Origin: Perca fluviatilis
Lineage: Eukaryota; Chordata; Actinopteri; Perciformes; Percidae
Length of the DNA stretch: 64,000 nt
Assembly: GCF_010015445.1 (NCBI RefSeq)
Contig: NC_053133.1
Location: 5,088,192-5,152,191, forward strand
Direction of reading: 5' to 3'
Shown here: in pieces, positions 1-9,243 of the stretch
Layout: each line of letters begins with the position of its first letter
How positions within the stretch are numbered: position 1 is the first letter of the stretch
Notes under the pieces: model-generated
Told to the model about the DNA's origin: nothing
Database searches by the model: none
Seen by the model: only the letters and a program-made list of their open reading frames with translations
Made by a program: the position numbers and the translations under genes

Positions 1-429
1 GTCCATGCCGCTGCTTTTTGTCTTAACATGACAATGTTTAGATTGCCAAAAAATATGAATTCAAAGGAGTGTGTGTGTTCATTTGGAAAAAAAAATCTGA
101 TTTCCTGAGTTTCAGATGTAAAATTCTGATTTGGTTTCTGCATAGCCAATGTTAGGTGACTGGCAGCTGGAGCACTTCCATGTTTTGGATATTCGTGAAA
201 TTCTGCTGCTTGAATCATCAGAGGAAAAGATGAACAACTGCATAAGTTGTCAGATGGTACCAACCCTTTGTAGGCTGGCTTTGGACCAGCTCTTAGTTAT
301 GCTGCTATAGTTTAAGACTGCCGGGGGACTTCCTTTGACACACTGAGCTCCTCTCTTTCCATCTGTGTGCATTCATATCCCAGTAATGCTTGTTACAAAC
401 TTATTCCCCCGAGTCCTTATGTTTTCTCG
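1..429. other. Unassigned non-coding sequence
   Basis: No sustained open frame, tandem repeat or terminal inverted repeat was recognised here. Base composition is ordinary. Confidence 0.5.
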
Positions 430-597
430 CCTCGCAGATTTCCTTGGATTGTGGTGACACCTGGATCGCGGTTGCAGCTGCTGCCGTGGTCCTGCTCGAG
501 TGTGGTCTTGACCTACTCTACCTGTAAAGTGTCCTGAGATAACTCCTGTTACGATTTGACACTATTAATACATTTGAGTGGAATTCAATTGTTAGAA
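430..597 (+). repeat. Probable LINE 3' end
   Basis: A moderately GC-rich block leads into the segment CTGTAAAGTGTCCTGAGATA and then an AT-rich end with GGAATTCAATTG. This matches the usual 3' end of fish L2-type LINEs, a conserved 'aaagtg..ttgagata' block before an A/T-rich tail. No coding part is left. The family call is by recollection of the tail motif only. Confidence 0.45.
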
Positions 598-598
598 A

Positions 599-870
599 CA
601 GGGCTCGACATGAACTATTTTGCTTACCAGCCTCCGTGGCTAGTGGTTTTCCAAAGTTATTATACTAGCCACTCAGCATATTCGCTAGCCACAATTTTGT
701 TGTTAGGACATTTTCTTTAATTAAAGTTGACGATGATGTTCTACAATTTACTTGAAAAACTATATTTACAATGCAAATGATCACTGTAAACACCTAAATC
801 AAGATGAAATAAAATGTATAACAGTCTGATAAGGTTGTGTGTAAATCTCCTTTTGTATGAAAACGATCGC
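599..870 (+). mobile_element. Interspersed repeat, second copy at 31005
   Basis: It begins CAGGGCTCGACATGAAC and stays alignable by eye to 31005-31290, sharing for example GTGGCTAGTGG and CACTGTAAACACC. The other copy has a matching inverted right end, so this is probably the 5' part of a TIR (hAT-like) element whose right end is lost here. Confidence 0.55.
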
Positions 871-1756
871 CGCTAGCTCTGAGGGCTAACCATCCATTTT
901 GTTTCCCATGATACTTTGGGAGACGCTTGTTTTTGTCTTGTAAACCAATGGAAGGCAGGTCCGTCAGACATTACGCTCATATAAGGCCGGCAATACGTCA
1001 TCTGAGGGACAACAAAGATTGTTTATTGTGAGGAGAGATCACTCGAAGTCAGAATAGTAAGCTGTGACCAAAGATCGTCTGTTACCGTTCTAAACCGTTC
1101 TACAGAGAAGAATGGCATTACGGTTTTGAGTTTGGCCTTTCTTGAAGAAATGTAAATAGTTTGGCCTTTATATGAGTTATAATGTTCATTATGTTTATTT
1201 TTCAAATACATAGGAGAACTGTTTTAGACAACACAAATCATGTGTGGCATTGCTGTGTGCATGTGTAATATCAATAAATATGACATTATTATTTTGAGTA
1301 TATGTAAATGAATGTCATGAGGGCAAAAGCGTCTGGACTTTTTTTGAAAAAAATTTAGATATTTTGTCCACTGTATAAGTTATGTTTATTTTTTCACTGT
1401 GAGACCTATGAGAACTGATTTAGACAGGAGATTGGCTTAGCTTTAATGCTGTGTGTGATATCAATACATATCTGTGAAATTCAATTGTTTTATTTATTTA
1501 TTTGTCTTTATGGTCCTACAACCTTTTTTACATTCAAGTGACATCATTATAGCATAAATATTCTAATATCCCAGTTTGTCCTGAAAAAAATATATGTTTA
1601 TAGATTGACTGTAGACAACAGGGTTGATGATTTACAAGCTTTTAAAAAAAATAAAAACAGGCGGACCAGAGGTTGTCAAAAATACTTTAGGGCTCAGAGA
1701 GTTTTAATCACAACTATTAACAAACTAACTAACTATACAGTGTGGGTATATGTTTA

Positions 1757-1759
<3 letters not shown>
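871..1759. other. Non-coding, diverged local duplication
   Basis: Two stretches about 190 bp apart (near 1190-1290 and 1378-1475) share, in order, TATGTTTATTTTT, GAGAACTG, TTTAGACA, and an ATATCAATA block. This indicates an old local tandem duplication. No gene was recognised. Confidence 0.4.
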
Positions 1760-1826
<67 letters not shown>

Positions 1827-1836
1827 GGTGTGTGTG
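1760..1836. repeat. (GT)n microsatellite
   Basis: About 32 nearly uninterrupted GT units, ending in an imperfect TGCGTGGGTG stretch. Confidence 0.97.
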
Positions 1837-2605
1837 CTTACCAGAAGAACTGGTTTGTTGCATTTTCAACTTCCCTCACCCCTCTTTTAGTCTGATAACC
1901 TCTGAGACTTCAAACACTGGACTCTTGGATTCCCAACTGTAGCTAGTTCTCAGAGCACTGACAGCACAAACATCAGCATGAGCTACAGGTTAGCCATTAC
2001 TAGCATGGTGGCAGCGCAGCAGCTTCATGGCTGAAGTGGTACATATGGGTTGACTTCCTGTGTGAAAGCCAGCAGTGTTTGACACAGGGATCAAGGTGTC
2101 CTCTGTGCTGCTGGGCGCCATAAATACATGCATGTATTAGTGGCCATTATGCCAGAGCAGGTCCCATAGCTTCACACTGATCCCCTAGTGTGTGTCTGTA
2201 TGTGTGCGTGCATGTGTGTGTGTGCGTGTGTGTGTGCAGGAAAAAAATGTCTTTCACTGCAAGGAAACTGAGCATAGCGGATACACAGCAACCTGGCTGT
2301 TCACATAATCAAAATGTTATGGATGATATGGGAATGGCTCTATTGTTGCAGGTTTTATGGTGATGCTGTGTTATGCATGAGAGCTACATGCCTGTATAAT
2401 ATGTAAAGGCTGGTGTCCAGCCTCAGGTCATGGACAGTACAGGTTACAGGACATGCTGGCTCAGTTCAGGAACTTCCTGTCCAGCAGGAAGATATCCACT
2501 AATATTGGCTATTGTCTTCTAGTACCACCTTAAAATCACAAAAAGCTATTAACAGATGATTGCGAGGAATGAGCTGGAGACTCCAGTGAGGTTGTCTTGC
2601 ATTGC
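1837..2605. other. Non-coding with imperfect GT tract
   Basis: An interrupted GT-rich tract lies near 2190-2237. Otherwise no gene or repeat boundary was recognised. Confidence 0.5.
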
Positions 2606-3042
2606 CAGACCTTCCTCCAAAGCGCTGCAGAGGAAGGTCTGGCTAGTCCACACAACATTCTGGGATAGGAGAAAAACGTGCTCTGATTTATTGCCATTTC
2701 TTGAAACCAATCACATTCATCTTGGCGGGTGCTAAGCTAAGCTGACAACATTGCCTCTGCCAAATAGCCTCAGGAAGGAACTTGTTTTGGTGGAACACTT
2801 GTACGTTCAAAAGTAGTTTTAGTCGTGCAACAGAAAACTCAGATTGGACAGATAGTCTAGCTAGCTATCTGGATTTACCCTGCAGAGATCTGAGGAGCAG
2901 TTAACCATAGTTCTCAGAAATCCACCAGAGTTTAGAACGCCAACACAAAGAAAGAGGAAGACGACTGACATCTGGCCAAAAATGAGGGACATCCGGCAGA
3001 ACCGAAACAAACCCCTAACTGAATCATCGTCGATATAGATTA
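2606..3042 (+). mobile_element. TAGTCT-family MITE, copy 1
   Basis: It starts with a palindrome (CCAGACCTTCC facing GGAAGGTCTGG, 2606-2641) and ends GATATAGATTA. Shared blocks such as AACAGAAAACTCAGATTGGA and ACCCTGCAGAGATCTG occur in four other copies (13337, 21859, 22998, 45235). Inferred complete ends are TAGTCT...AGACTA, so it is probably a non-autonomous DNA transposon of uncertain superfamily. The minus-strand open frames over it are a by-product of the repeat. Confidence 0.75.
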
Positions 3043-3365
3043 GCATGGAGGTGACTATCACCTGGAGTAGCAGATGAGGCTGCCGGAGCAGGACAAGGAG
3101 AGAGAAGAAGAGAAGAGATGTTTCTCCTCTGCTGAAGAATCGCTTGCTACTACCAACGAGAGATAGGCCGTGAAAAAAGGAATCATGAATGTTTGACATT
3201 TCGCATTGGTTCGTGCTAAAGAGCCAACTGACAGTGGCAGAGAGGACAACAGATTAGAGCTTAGATCGGGCCCAAAAAAATCAAGCCTGACCCTGCCGAC
3301 CGAAAATCGGGCTGGGCTCGAGCTCGGGCAGAGAATCTAAACTCTACAACAGATTAAAAGTTTGA
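3043..3365. other. Non-coding, probable repeat debris
   Basis: The stretch around 3265-3350 (GATCGGGCCC, then repeated GGGCTGGGCTCG / GAGCTCGGGC blocks) looks like a fragment of a dispersed fish repeat with GC-rich ends. No gene was seen. Confidence 0.35.
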
Positions 3366-3375
3366 CAGAGAGAAT

Positions 3376-3487
3376 ATGATTGGCTGAGGGAGATTGTGGC
3401 AAAATTGTGTTTGTTCAACTTAGAGTAAATGCCCATAGTCAGCCGAAGCCAGAGAGCGGAAGGACAGTTAGGGTTAGGGTTAAGGTT
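3376..3487 (-). repeat. PLE flanking direct repeat, 3' copy
   Basis: It shares ATTGGCTGAGGGAGATTGTG, GAGTAAATGCCCATAGTCAG and GGTTAGGGTTAAGGTT with 8478-8577 in the same orientation. It differs by a 16-bp insertion after CATAGTCAG. It is interpreted as a pseudo-LTR or partial tandem copy of the Penelope-like element. Confidence 0.8.
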
Positions 3488-4441
3488 GGGGTAGGGTTAG
3501 AGTTAGTGGTTAAGGGTTATAATTCTATGGCACTGGCCTATTGATCCAAGGGATAAACATGGGTAGATGGAAGTCTGAGGGAGTTGAATGGGCTGCTATT
3601 GAGTAGTAGGCAGTCGGGTTGGTAGTGTAGCGGCAGCTCTGTTTCTCCAAAACCGGGGTGCGATCCCCAGGCAAGGTACGTCCAGCGGACCGCAGGACAG
3701 AGGACAAACAACGAATCTAGGCCTGGGATGGGGTCTGGGTGTCCATTTTAGGGGAGGGGGTTAGAGGGGCACCAGAGTGTTTAATGTTTAACCAGAATAG
3801 GATTTATGGATAGAAAGGAAAAAAGTAAGTATAGAGGAGAGACGCAGAGACAGGACCAACCTACATAAGTAATATAGAACGAAGAAGTAGCTAAAGGTCT
3901 AAAAGAAGGGTTGAGATAAGTGCTGAAGTCCTGCATAGTAATAAAATATAAGAACATAGTTTCCAATTATAAGCATGCAAACATCCAAAAGGAATACAAA
4001 TTTTATAAATAAGTGCTGAGTTTAAAAGACCGGTAAACAATCATGCAAACATCTATCTGGCAGTAGAATAAATAGATAAATAATTAAATAGAAGATAATT
4101 AATAGTTTAGAATTTAAAAACAGATAAGTGATTGGTGGTAAATACATTAAGAAACATGCAAAACACATCTACTTAGTAATTATAAAGTGAATCAGAAACA
4201 CAAAAAAAGACAATTTAATATAGAAGGATAAATAGATAATTTAAGAAGATGTGGGATAGGAGAGGAATCAATAGGCTAGGGGAAGTATTGACGCCCCGGC
4301 TGGAAAGAGAACAAGGAAAAAAGGGGGGAGGGGAAAGGGGCGGTCCTTTTGGGGGCGCTGAGTTTTGGCGAATTTATTAATGGGGATACGGGGGTGGATT
4401 TGAGGCAATAATTGAGAAGAAGGGATGTACATATGGGGACA
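3488..4441 (-). other. Probable 3' non-coding part of the PLE
   Basis: This lies between the GIY-YIG stop and the 3' flanking repeat. It is AT-rich in 3960-4260. Near 3610-3700 a short stretch resembles a tRNA-like promoter (GGTAGTGTAGCGG, then GGGGTGCGATCCCC), which could be a SINE scrap. No open frame is supported. Confidence 0.45.
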
Positions 4442-5050
4442 TTATATATTGTTTAATCCTGTGGGTATGGTGGTCTTAAGGAGGTGGATCCAAATTTGTT
4501 CTGCCCTCTTCCTCTGCCCCACGGTCCAGTGGTCATTAGACTCCAAACCAGAAATGATGAGGTGATTAGTAGAGTGCTGCTGGAAGTGTTTAACTAGTGG
4601 TGTGGTGAGTTTACCTTCTCCGATGTTGTACAGATGTTTGAGGTGTGTGAGTATAGTGTGTTTGGTTTCACCTATGTAGTGTTTGATGTTTGTACATGTG
4701 ATAATGTAAATGGTATTACTAGTGTGAAGGAAGTAAGATTCAAGAATAGGGCGAGACGTCCGCCTATGTGGGTTCCAGACAAATTTTCTGTTTTTGTAGA
4801 TAGTGTGGTCTTGGGTATTGCTGGCAGGTCTATGGTCTATAAACTGGGATTGGACAAGTAGGTCTTGGAGGTTTTTGTTTTTCCGGTAGGCAGAAATAGT
4901 TTTGTGGTTATAGAAGGCTTGGTGTTGTGTTTGTAAGATAGTGTAATTGTGTTTAATGTGGTGGTGTAATCTGGTGGTCTGTTGGGAATATGTGGATACA
5001 AACGGGATGATCTTCTGGATGGTTGAGGGGTTGGGAGCTGGTGGATTAGA
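4442..5050 (-). pseudogene. PLE C-terminal region with GIY-YIG endonuclease
   Basis: The minus-strand frame reads through a linker motif AYRKNKNLQDLLVQSQF (about 4893-4841), then the nuclease motif YIITCTNIKHYIGET (about 4717-4664), then KHLYNIGEGKLTTPLVKHF and a stop at 4444-4442 after PTGLNNI. GIY-YIG nucleases of Penelope-like elements nick target DNA to prime reverse transcription. Here the first motif reads Y-I-I and the second Y-I-G, close to the family pattern. The C-terminal domain appears nearly complete, but the upstream linker is disrupted by tandem repeat expansion. The parent RT is inactive, so this is classed as a pseudogene. Confidence 0.85.
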
Positions 5051-5179
5051 TAGTGTTATGTGTGAGGGCTTGGAAAGGGACCCACCTCCAAGGGAAAGAT
5101 AGGGTAGGGGGTTGGGTTGAAGACCCTGTTTAAGGGAGGGAGAGGGTGAAGTGTTGTGGTTAGGTGTTGGGTTAGGGTT

Positions 5180-5500
5180 AGGATGGGGATGAGGGTTAAG
5201 GTTAGGGTTGGAGTTAGGGGGGAGGATGGGGATGAGGGTTAAGGTTAGGGTTGGAGTTAGGGGGGAGGATGGGGATGAGGGTTAAGGTTAGGGTTGGAGT
5301 TAGGGGGGAGGATGGGGATGAGGGTAGGGGATGGGATGCAGACCCTGGTTAGGGTGGGGGGAGACACAGTAAGATTTAGGATAAGGGTTGGGTAAAGGGC
5401 AGGGGATGGGATGCAGGCCCTGGTTAGGGTGGGGGGAGAGACAGCTAGGGCTAGGATGAGGGTTGGGTAAAGGGTAGACGATGGGATGTAGAACCTAGTT
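5180..5500. repeat. Telomere-like minisatellite inside the PLE
   Basis: Two adjoining arrays lie here. A 43-bp unit starts at 5180, 5223, 5266 and 5309 (each begins AGGATGGGGATGAGGG and contains GGTTAGGGTTGG). A roughly 75-bp unit starts near 5331, 5405 and 5481 (ATGGGATGCAG). Both are rich in GGGTTAGG. They sit where the proline-rich linker between RT and GIY-YIG would be encoded on the minus strand. Confidence 0.9.
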
Positions 5501-5559
5501 GGGGTGAGGGAGTAAGGCCGGTGGGAAAGTAGGAGGCGGGAGCCCATCTGAGTTCAGGA

Positions 5560-5972
5560 CCTGGACTGGTGTAGGAGAATGGGTGGAGCGAGTGGGGGCG
5601 AGGGCGGCCAAAGTGCTGTTTTTGATGGAGCAGAGAAAGCATTTGCTGTAACCTCTGGTCCTGAGGCTGGTGATTAGAGTGGTGATGGCTGTCTGGAAGT
5701 CTAGTTGGTGGGAAGAAAGGCAGTGAAATTGGATAATCTCTGACTTTATGATTACTTTGAAGGTGTGTTTTGGGTGGTAACTATTTTTGTGGAGGAGTGC
5801 ATGTGTATCAGTTGGTTTAAAGATTTGACTGCCTGTAGCCCTGTTGTGGTGTTTATGTTGTAAGGCTGTCTATATCAATGGTGAAGAGATGTGAGTGCTG
5901 GGGGACAACCATGGGCCGGATAATGTCCAGAAAATGTGTCCTTTATGTAACTTGGGTGTTGAATAAAGAGGG
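5560..5972 (-). pseudogene. PLE reverse transcriptase, middle and thumb part
   Basis: The minus-strand frame gives an FTIDID-like A motif (around 5890-5862) followed by NINTTTGLQAV, then jumps directly to FKPTDTHALLHKNSYHPKH (around 5835-5780) and RTRGYSKCFLCSIKNSTL. In Penelope-type RTs, motif A and the later 'TDTH..LH..S.HP' block are separated by the template-grip motif B and the catalytic Y-x-D-D motif. Those are absent here, so an internal deletion at about 5835 removed the active site. The frame also shifts at that junction. The piece begins at the LINE insertion and fades into the minisatellite. Confidence 0.8.
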
Positions 5973-6975
5973 GACCTGAACCTGGAGAAGACGAAGGAGA
6001 TTGTTGTGGACTTCAGGAGAGTGCACACCCAGCATACTCCACTAACCATCAACGGTGCTGCAGTGGAGAGGGTGAGCAGCACCAAGTTCCTGGGTGTTCA
6101 CATCTCTGAAGACCTGTCCTGGAGCCACAACACAGCATCACTGGCCAAAAAATCCCAACAGCGCCTGTACTTTCTGCGAAAACTGAGAAGAGCAGGAGCA
6201 CCGTCCCCCATCATGCACACCTTCCACAGACGCACCATTGAGAGCATCTTGACAAGCTGCATCACCGTGTGATACGGTGCCTGCACCATGTCCTGCTGCA
6301 AGACTCTGCAGCGCATAGTGAGAGCAGCTGAGAAGATCATTGGTGTCTCTCTCCCCCCCTTTCGGACATCTCTAACACCCGCCTCACCAGCAAAGCAACC
6401 AGGATTGCAGATGACCCCACCCACCCATCTCACAGCCTCTTCAGCCTGCTGCCATCAGGGAGGAGACTGCGCAGTCTCCGGGCCAAATCCAGCAGGCTCA
6501 AAGACAGTTTTTTCAACCAGGCTGTCAGGAGACTCAACTCCCTCCCTGCTCTACCGTCACTCCCTCCCTCCTCACTTCCTCCTCTTCCCCCTGCCACAGA
6601 TTAGGACTGCACCCCCCCACCTCAACACCACTCATACACTCTGACCTCAGGGAATGCAGATTTCACTTCCCCCTGCTTGTTTATTATTGCACTACACCGC
6701 TCTACCTCACCTGTTTAAATATTTTAAATACTTTTTATTTATCCTATTTATTTTAAATACTCAAGTGCCTTGATTGTGAGTCTGATAGTTGTTTGTTTAT
6801 TTTTATGTCATGTTAAATTGTTGATTGTTTATTCTATGTCTTTTGTATTTATAGAAACTTATTTATTTTTTATTGCATTTTGCACCGGGGGTCCGAGAAG
6901 ACTGAAATTTCATTTGTGCCGTATGTCATGCATGTATAGCACATCTGACAATAAAGCTGACTTTACTTGACTTGA
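5973..6975 (+). mobile_element. Rex1-like LINE 3' fragment inserted in the PLE
   Basis: This is a 5'-truncated LINE. The coding part begins NLEKTKEIVVDF and continues through RVSSTKFLGVHISEDLSW, IMHTFHRRTIESILTSC and CKTLQRIVRAAEKIIG. A premature TGA falls at about 6270, and later residues appear only in shifted frames (PSGRRLRSLRAKSSRLKDS-type block near 6445-6510). These are C-terminal RT features of Rex1/Babar-type fish LINEs. The tail (ACATCTGACAATAAAGCTGA, then ACTTGACTTGA) is the 3' end. It lies opposite in orientation to the PLE and interrupts its RT just after YIEHF. No clear target duplication was seen. Confidence 0.85.
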
Positions 6976-7869
6976 AATGTTCAATGTATGTGGAAATATT
7001 ATAGGACGTGCTGTTGCAGTCTGAGACTATGGGTCTACCCAGAGGAACCTCACAGGGAATGGTCCAGGTGTGGGGTTCTTTATGGATTTTTGGCAAAAGG
7101 TAGAAATATCTAGGGCGTGGGTCCGAAAAGATGATCTCTCTTGGCAGTGAGAATATTTTTTTGTTATAAAGTGATTGGATGATGTCCCTGAGTTTAACTT
7201 GGGTTTGTGGTTGAATGCCTGATTGAATGGGTTGATAGTGTTTGATGTTGGATAGTTGTCTATTAGCTTCCGTTAGGTATTGATTCCTGTCCATGATAAA
7301 AAATGTTGATCCTTTGTCGGCTGGTTTAATAATGATGTTTGGGTTATGATGAAGTTGTGAAAGGGTCCTGCGGTCCACGCCAGACAAGTTGTCTGGGGTC
7401 TCTGGCGGTGGTCGATATGAGCGGAGGGTCCGTTTATTGTTTTTAATGAGTTTATTCACTACAGGGTCAAGTTGATGATGGAGTGGTTCCCAATTGGATG
7501 GCTGAGTAAATGGATGAAACGGGCGTGATTGGGGATGGGAGTGAAAATGACATTTGATGTGTCTGTGGAATTTATGAAGATCCCTGTGAAGTTCCTCCCA
7601 GTCAAAGATGGTTGTGGAATGAAGGAAAGTCCCCTCTCTAGAAGTGAAAGCTGTATGGGTGATGGGGTGAACAGTTTGGACAAGTTTAAAACATTTGAAG
7701 AGGAGGTCCGGTCCAGGTCCATACGGATAGTGAGGTCAGGTAGAGGGTCAAATGTTGTGTTGACTTGTTGTGTGATAGTGGTGTTGGCCGGGTTGGGTTT
7801 AGAGGAGTCTATAAATTTAACTGTTGGCACCAGTAGTTGAAGATTGTCCGGGCTGTCTCGGTAGTCCAA
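6974..7869 (-). pseudogene. PLE reverse transcriptase, N-terminal part
   Basis: Two overlapping minus-strand frames (7869-7459 and 7459-6926) are joined by a frameshift near 7459. The first contains LSKLFTPSPIQLSLLERGLS (7683-7606), typical of the region before the RT in Penelope-like elements. The second contains IIIKPADKGSTFFIM (about 7324), YFYLLPKIHK (about 7099) and GRPIVSDCNS (about 7039), the fingers motifs of this RT group, and ends at YIEHF where the LINE is inserted. The protein made cDNA at the target site. This copy is interrupted and cannot be active. Confidence 0.88.
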
Positions 7870-8320
7870 TGGATGTTATCAGGTTGTGTAATGAATGTAT
7901 CATGTGGTATTTTTGCTAGAAAAGGGAAGTTATTGGCGTTATTGATGAGTTTGAGGTTGTTCTGTTGTGGTGAGGTGGGGTGAAAGGTTTATGATGGGGA
8001 AGTAAATGTCTGCATTGGGGAAGGTATCTGTGGCCTGTTTGTAGAGGATTCTTAGTTGTTTGCATGAGGTTTGCCTGGGGTCTTCATCCTTGTTGTGGAT
8101 TCCGATGGAGAGGATTACGACTTGGGGATGTGGGTTTGGGGTAGTTTTTTTTGCAGACTTCAATTAAGTGATATAATTTGGCTCCTGGATAGCTGTCAAG
8201 TTGGATGTTGGGATTGGAGTGGGGTGGAATTTGATCGATATTGGAGTCACCCAGAATTAATACTGCTTTATTGCTTTTGAATGACCAGTCCGTGACCTTC
8301 CGGGTGGGGCGAGCCATATG
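7810..8320 (-). pseudogene. SGNH/GDSL-hydrolase-like domain of the PLE
   Basis: Minus-strand reading shows KAVLILGDSNIDQIPP, with the GDS triplet at 8251-8243, then QLDSYPGAKLYHLIEVCKK. After a frameshift in an A-run (about 8160) comes QVVILSIGIHNKDEDP, then PNADIYFPIINLSP. After a second shift comes PDNIHWTTETARTIFNYW (about 7886-7835). GDS near the N-terminus and a D-x-x-H-W block near the C-terminus are the block I and block V signatures of SGNH hydrolases (esterase/lipase-like fold). A G-I-H-N stretch stands where the block III G-x-N-D would be, so the match there is weaker. The role in retrotransposition is unknown. By analogy with esterase domains in ORF1 of some LINEs, a membrane or RNP role is possible, but this is inference. 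Confidence 0.72.
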
Positions 8321-8477
8321 GTACGTGGGCTTTTTTTGTGTGCGGGGATGTGGATGGGCAGAAAAAGGGAGAGGGGAGGGGGGAAGTTGAGGTAGGAACA
8401 GGAGTCTGTGCTGTAGGGTAGCTGGAGTCCAAAGTAGCAAGGCGAGGCGAGGTGGCCACCGGGAGTCGTTGTGATGA

Positions 8478-8577
8478 GAATTTGATTGGCTGAGGGAGAT
8501 TGTGGCAAAATCTTGTTGATTCAATTTAGAGTAAATGCCCATAGTCAGGAAGGACAGTTTGGGTTAGGGTTAAGGTT
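8478..8577 (-). repeat. PLE flanking direct repeat, 5' copy
   Basis: This is a direct copy of 3376-3487 without the 16-bp insertion. It ends in GGGTTAGGGTTAAGGTTAGG and marks the 5' limit of the Penelope-like element. Confidence 0.8.
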
Positions 8578-9135
8578 AGGTGCCTTGAACTCGACGGTCG
8601 CAGCACTGCCTTGAAGTCGACGTTGGGGGCTTAAAACACCATTGAGCACGGTTTCTACTGCGGATCATGTATAGGTGACCTAAAGCGTCTTCCTGACTGA
8701 AGCTTTAGCGTTGATTTCAGTTATTACTTTTCCTCCTGCAATGCTCGTTTTTGACGCCTTTTTTCAGTTTGTTTGTGCTTTTTTAAAATTGTTACATTTT
8801 TCTTCTACACATTTTCAGCGCTTATTTCTACGTCCCATATTTTCTGATACCAAACAAAAACTTAAAAAAGGGTCGAACCGAAGTCAACACAAAGGTTGAA
8901 TGGGCACTATACAACCTAAATATACTGTACATGGTAAAGCCTTATCAATAAAGAGCACAAACTTACACAATTAATCAAAATGACCAGGAACTATACCTAT
9001 GCCAAAGTATGATAATTCTCGCCCTAACTATAACCTTTAATGTTGGCATCCTTAATTTTATTGCAATGATTTTGCCAGGAATGGGGGACAGAACTGCACT
9101 GTCCCCCATTGGTAAAGAATCTTTTTATTGAAGCT
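8578..9135. other. Unassigned non-coding sequence
   Basis: No domain-bearing open frame and no repeat boundary were recognised. Confidence 0.45.
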
Positions 9136-9143
9136 GTGAGTGT

Positions 9144-9243
9144 GGGCTGGCAGTGGGGGTGCTGGTTCCGAAGATTGCTGGGCTGGCAGAAGGGGTGCTG
9201 GGTCCGGAGATGGCTGGGCTAGCAGAGGGGGTGCTGGGCAGTG
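9144..9243. repeat. 36-bp minisatellite, about 2.8 copies
   Basis: The unit GGGCTGGCAG..GGGGTGCTGG starts at 9144, 9180 and 9216. The period is a multiple of three, so both strands stay open and give Pro/Ala- or Gly/Ala-rich frames by chance. There is no sign of a real gene. Confidence 0.8.

Larger units (their letters stand above)
3366..8577 (-). mobile_element. Penelope-like element (SGNH-RT-GIY-YIG), decayed
   Basis: Read on the minus strand, the element encodes in order an SGNH/GDSL-hydrolase-like domain (about 8320-7810), a Penelope-type reverse transcriptase (7869-6974, resuming at about 5972) and a GIY-YIG endonuclease (about 4720-4442). Direct repeats of about 100-120 bp lie at 3376-3487 and 8478-8577, as expected for the pseudo-LTR arrangement of this group, and both run into TTAGGG-like repeats. 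The copy is dead. It has several frameshifts, the RT catalytic segment is missing, the linker is expanded into a minisatellite, and a plus-strand LINE splits the RT. Established knowledge is that Penelope-like elements combine an RT with a GIY-YIG nuclease. The N-terminal SGNH assignment is mine from motifs. Confidence 0.88.

Noticed and set aside
3610..3700. Possible tRNA gene
   Set aside because: Only loose A-box and B-box resemblance. No cloverleaf could be drawn by eye.
5257..5642. Proline/leucine-rich minus-strand frames over 5257-5642
   Set aside because: They are produced by the 43-bp and 75-bp minisatellite arrays within the PLE linker.
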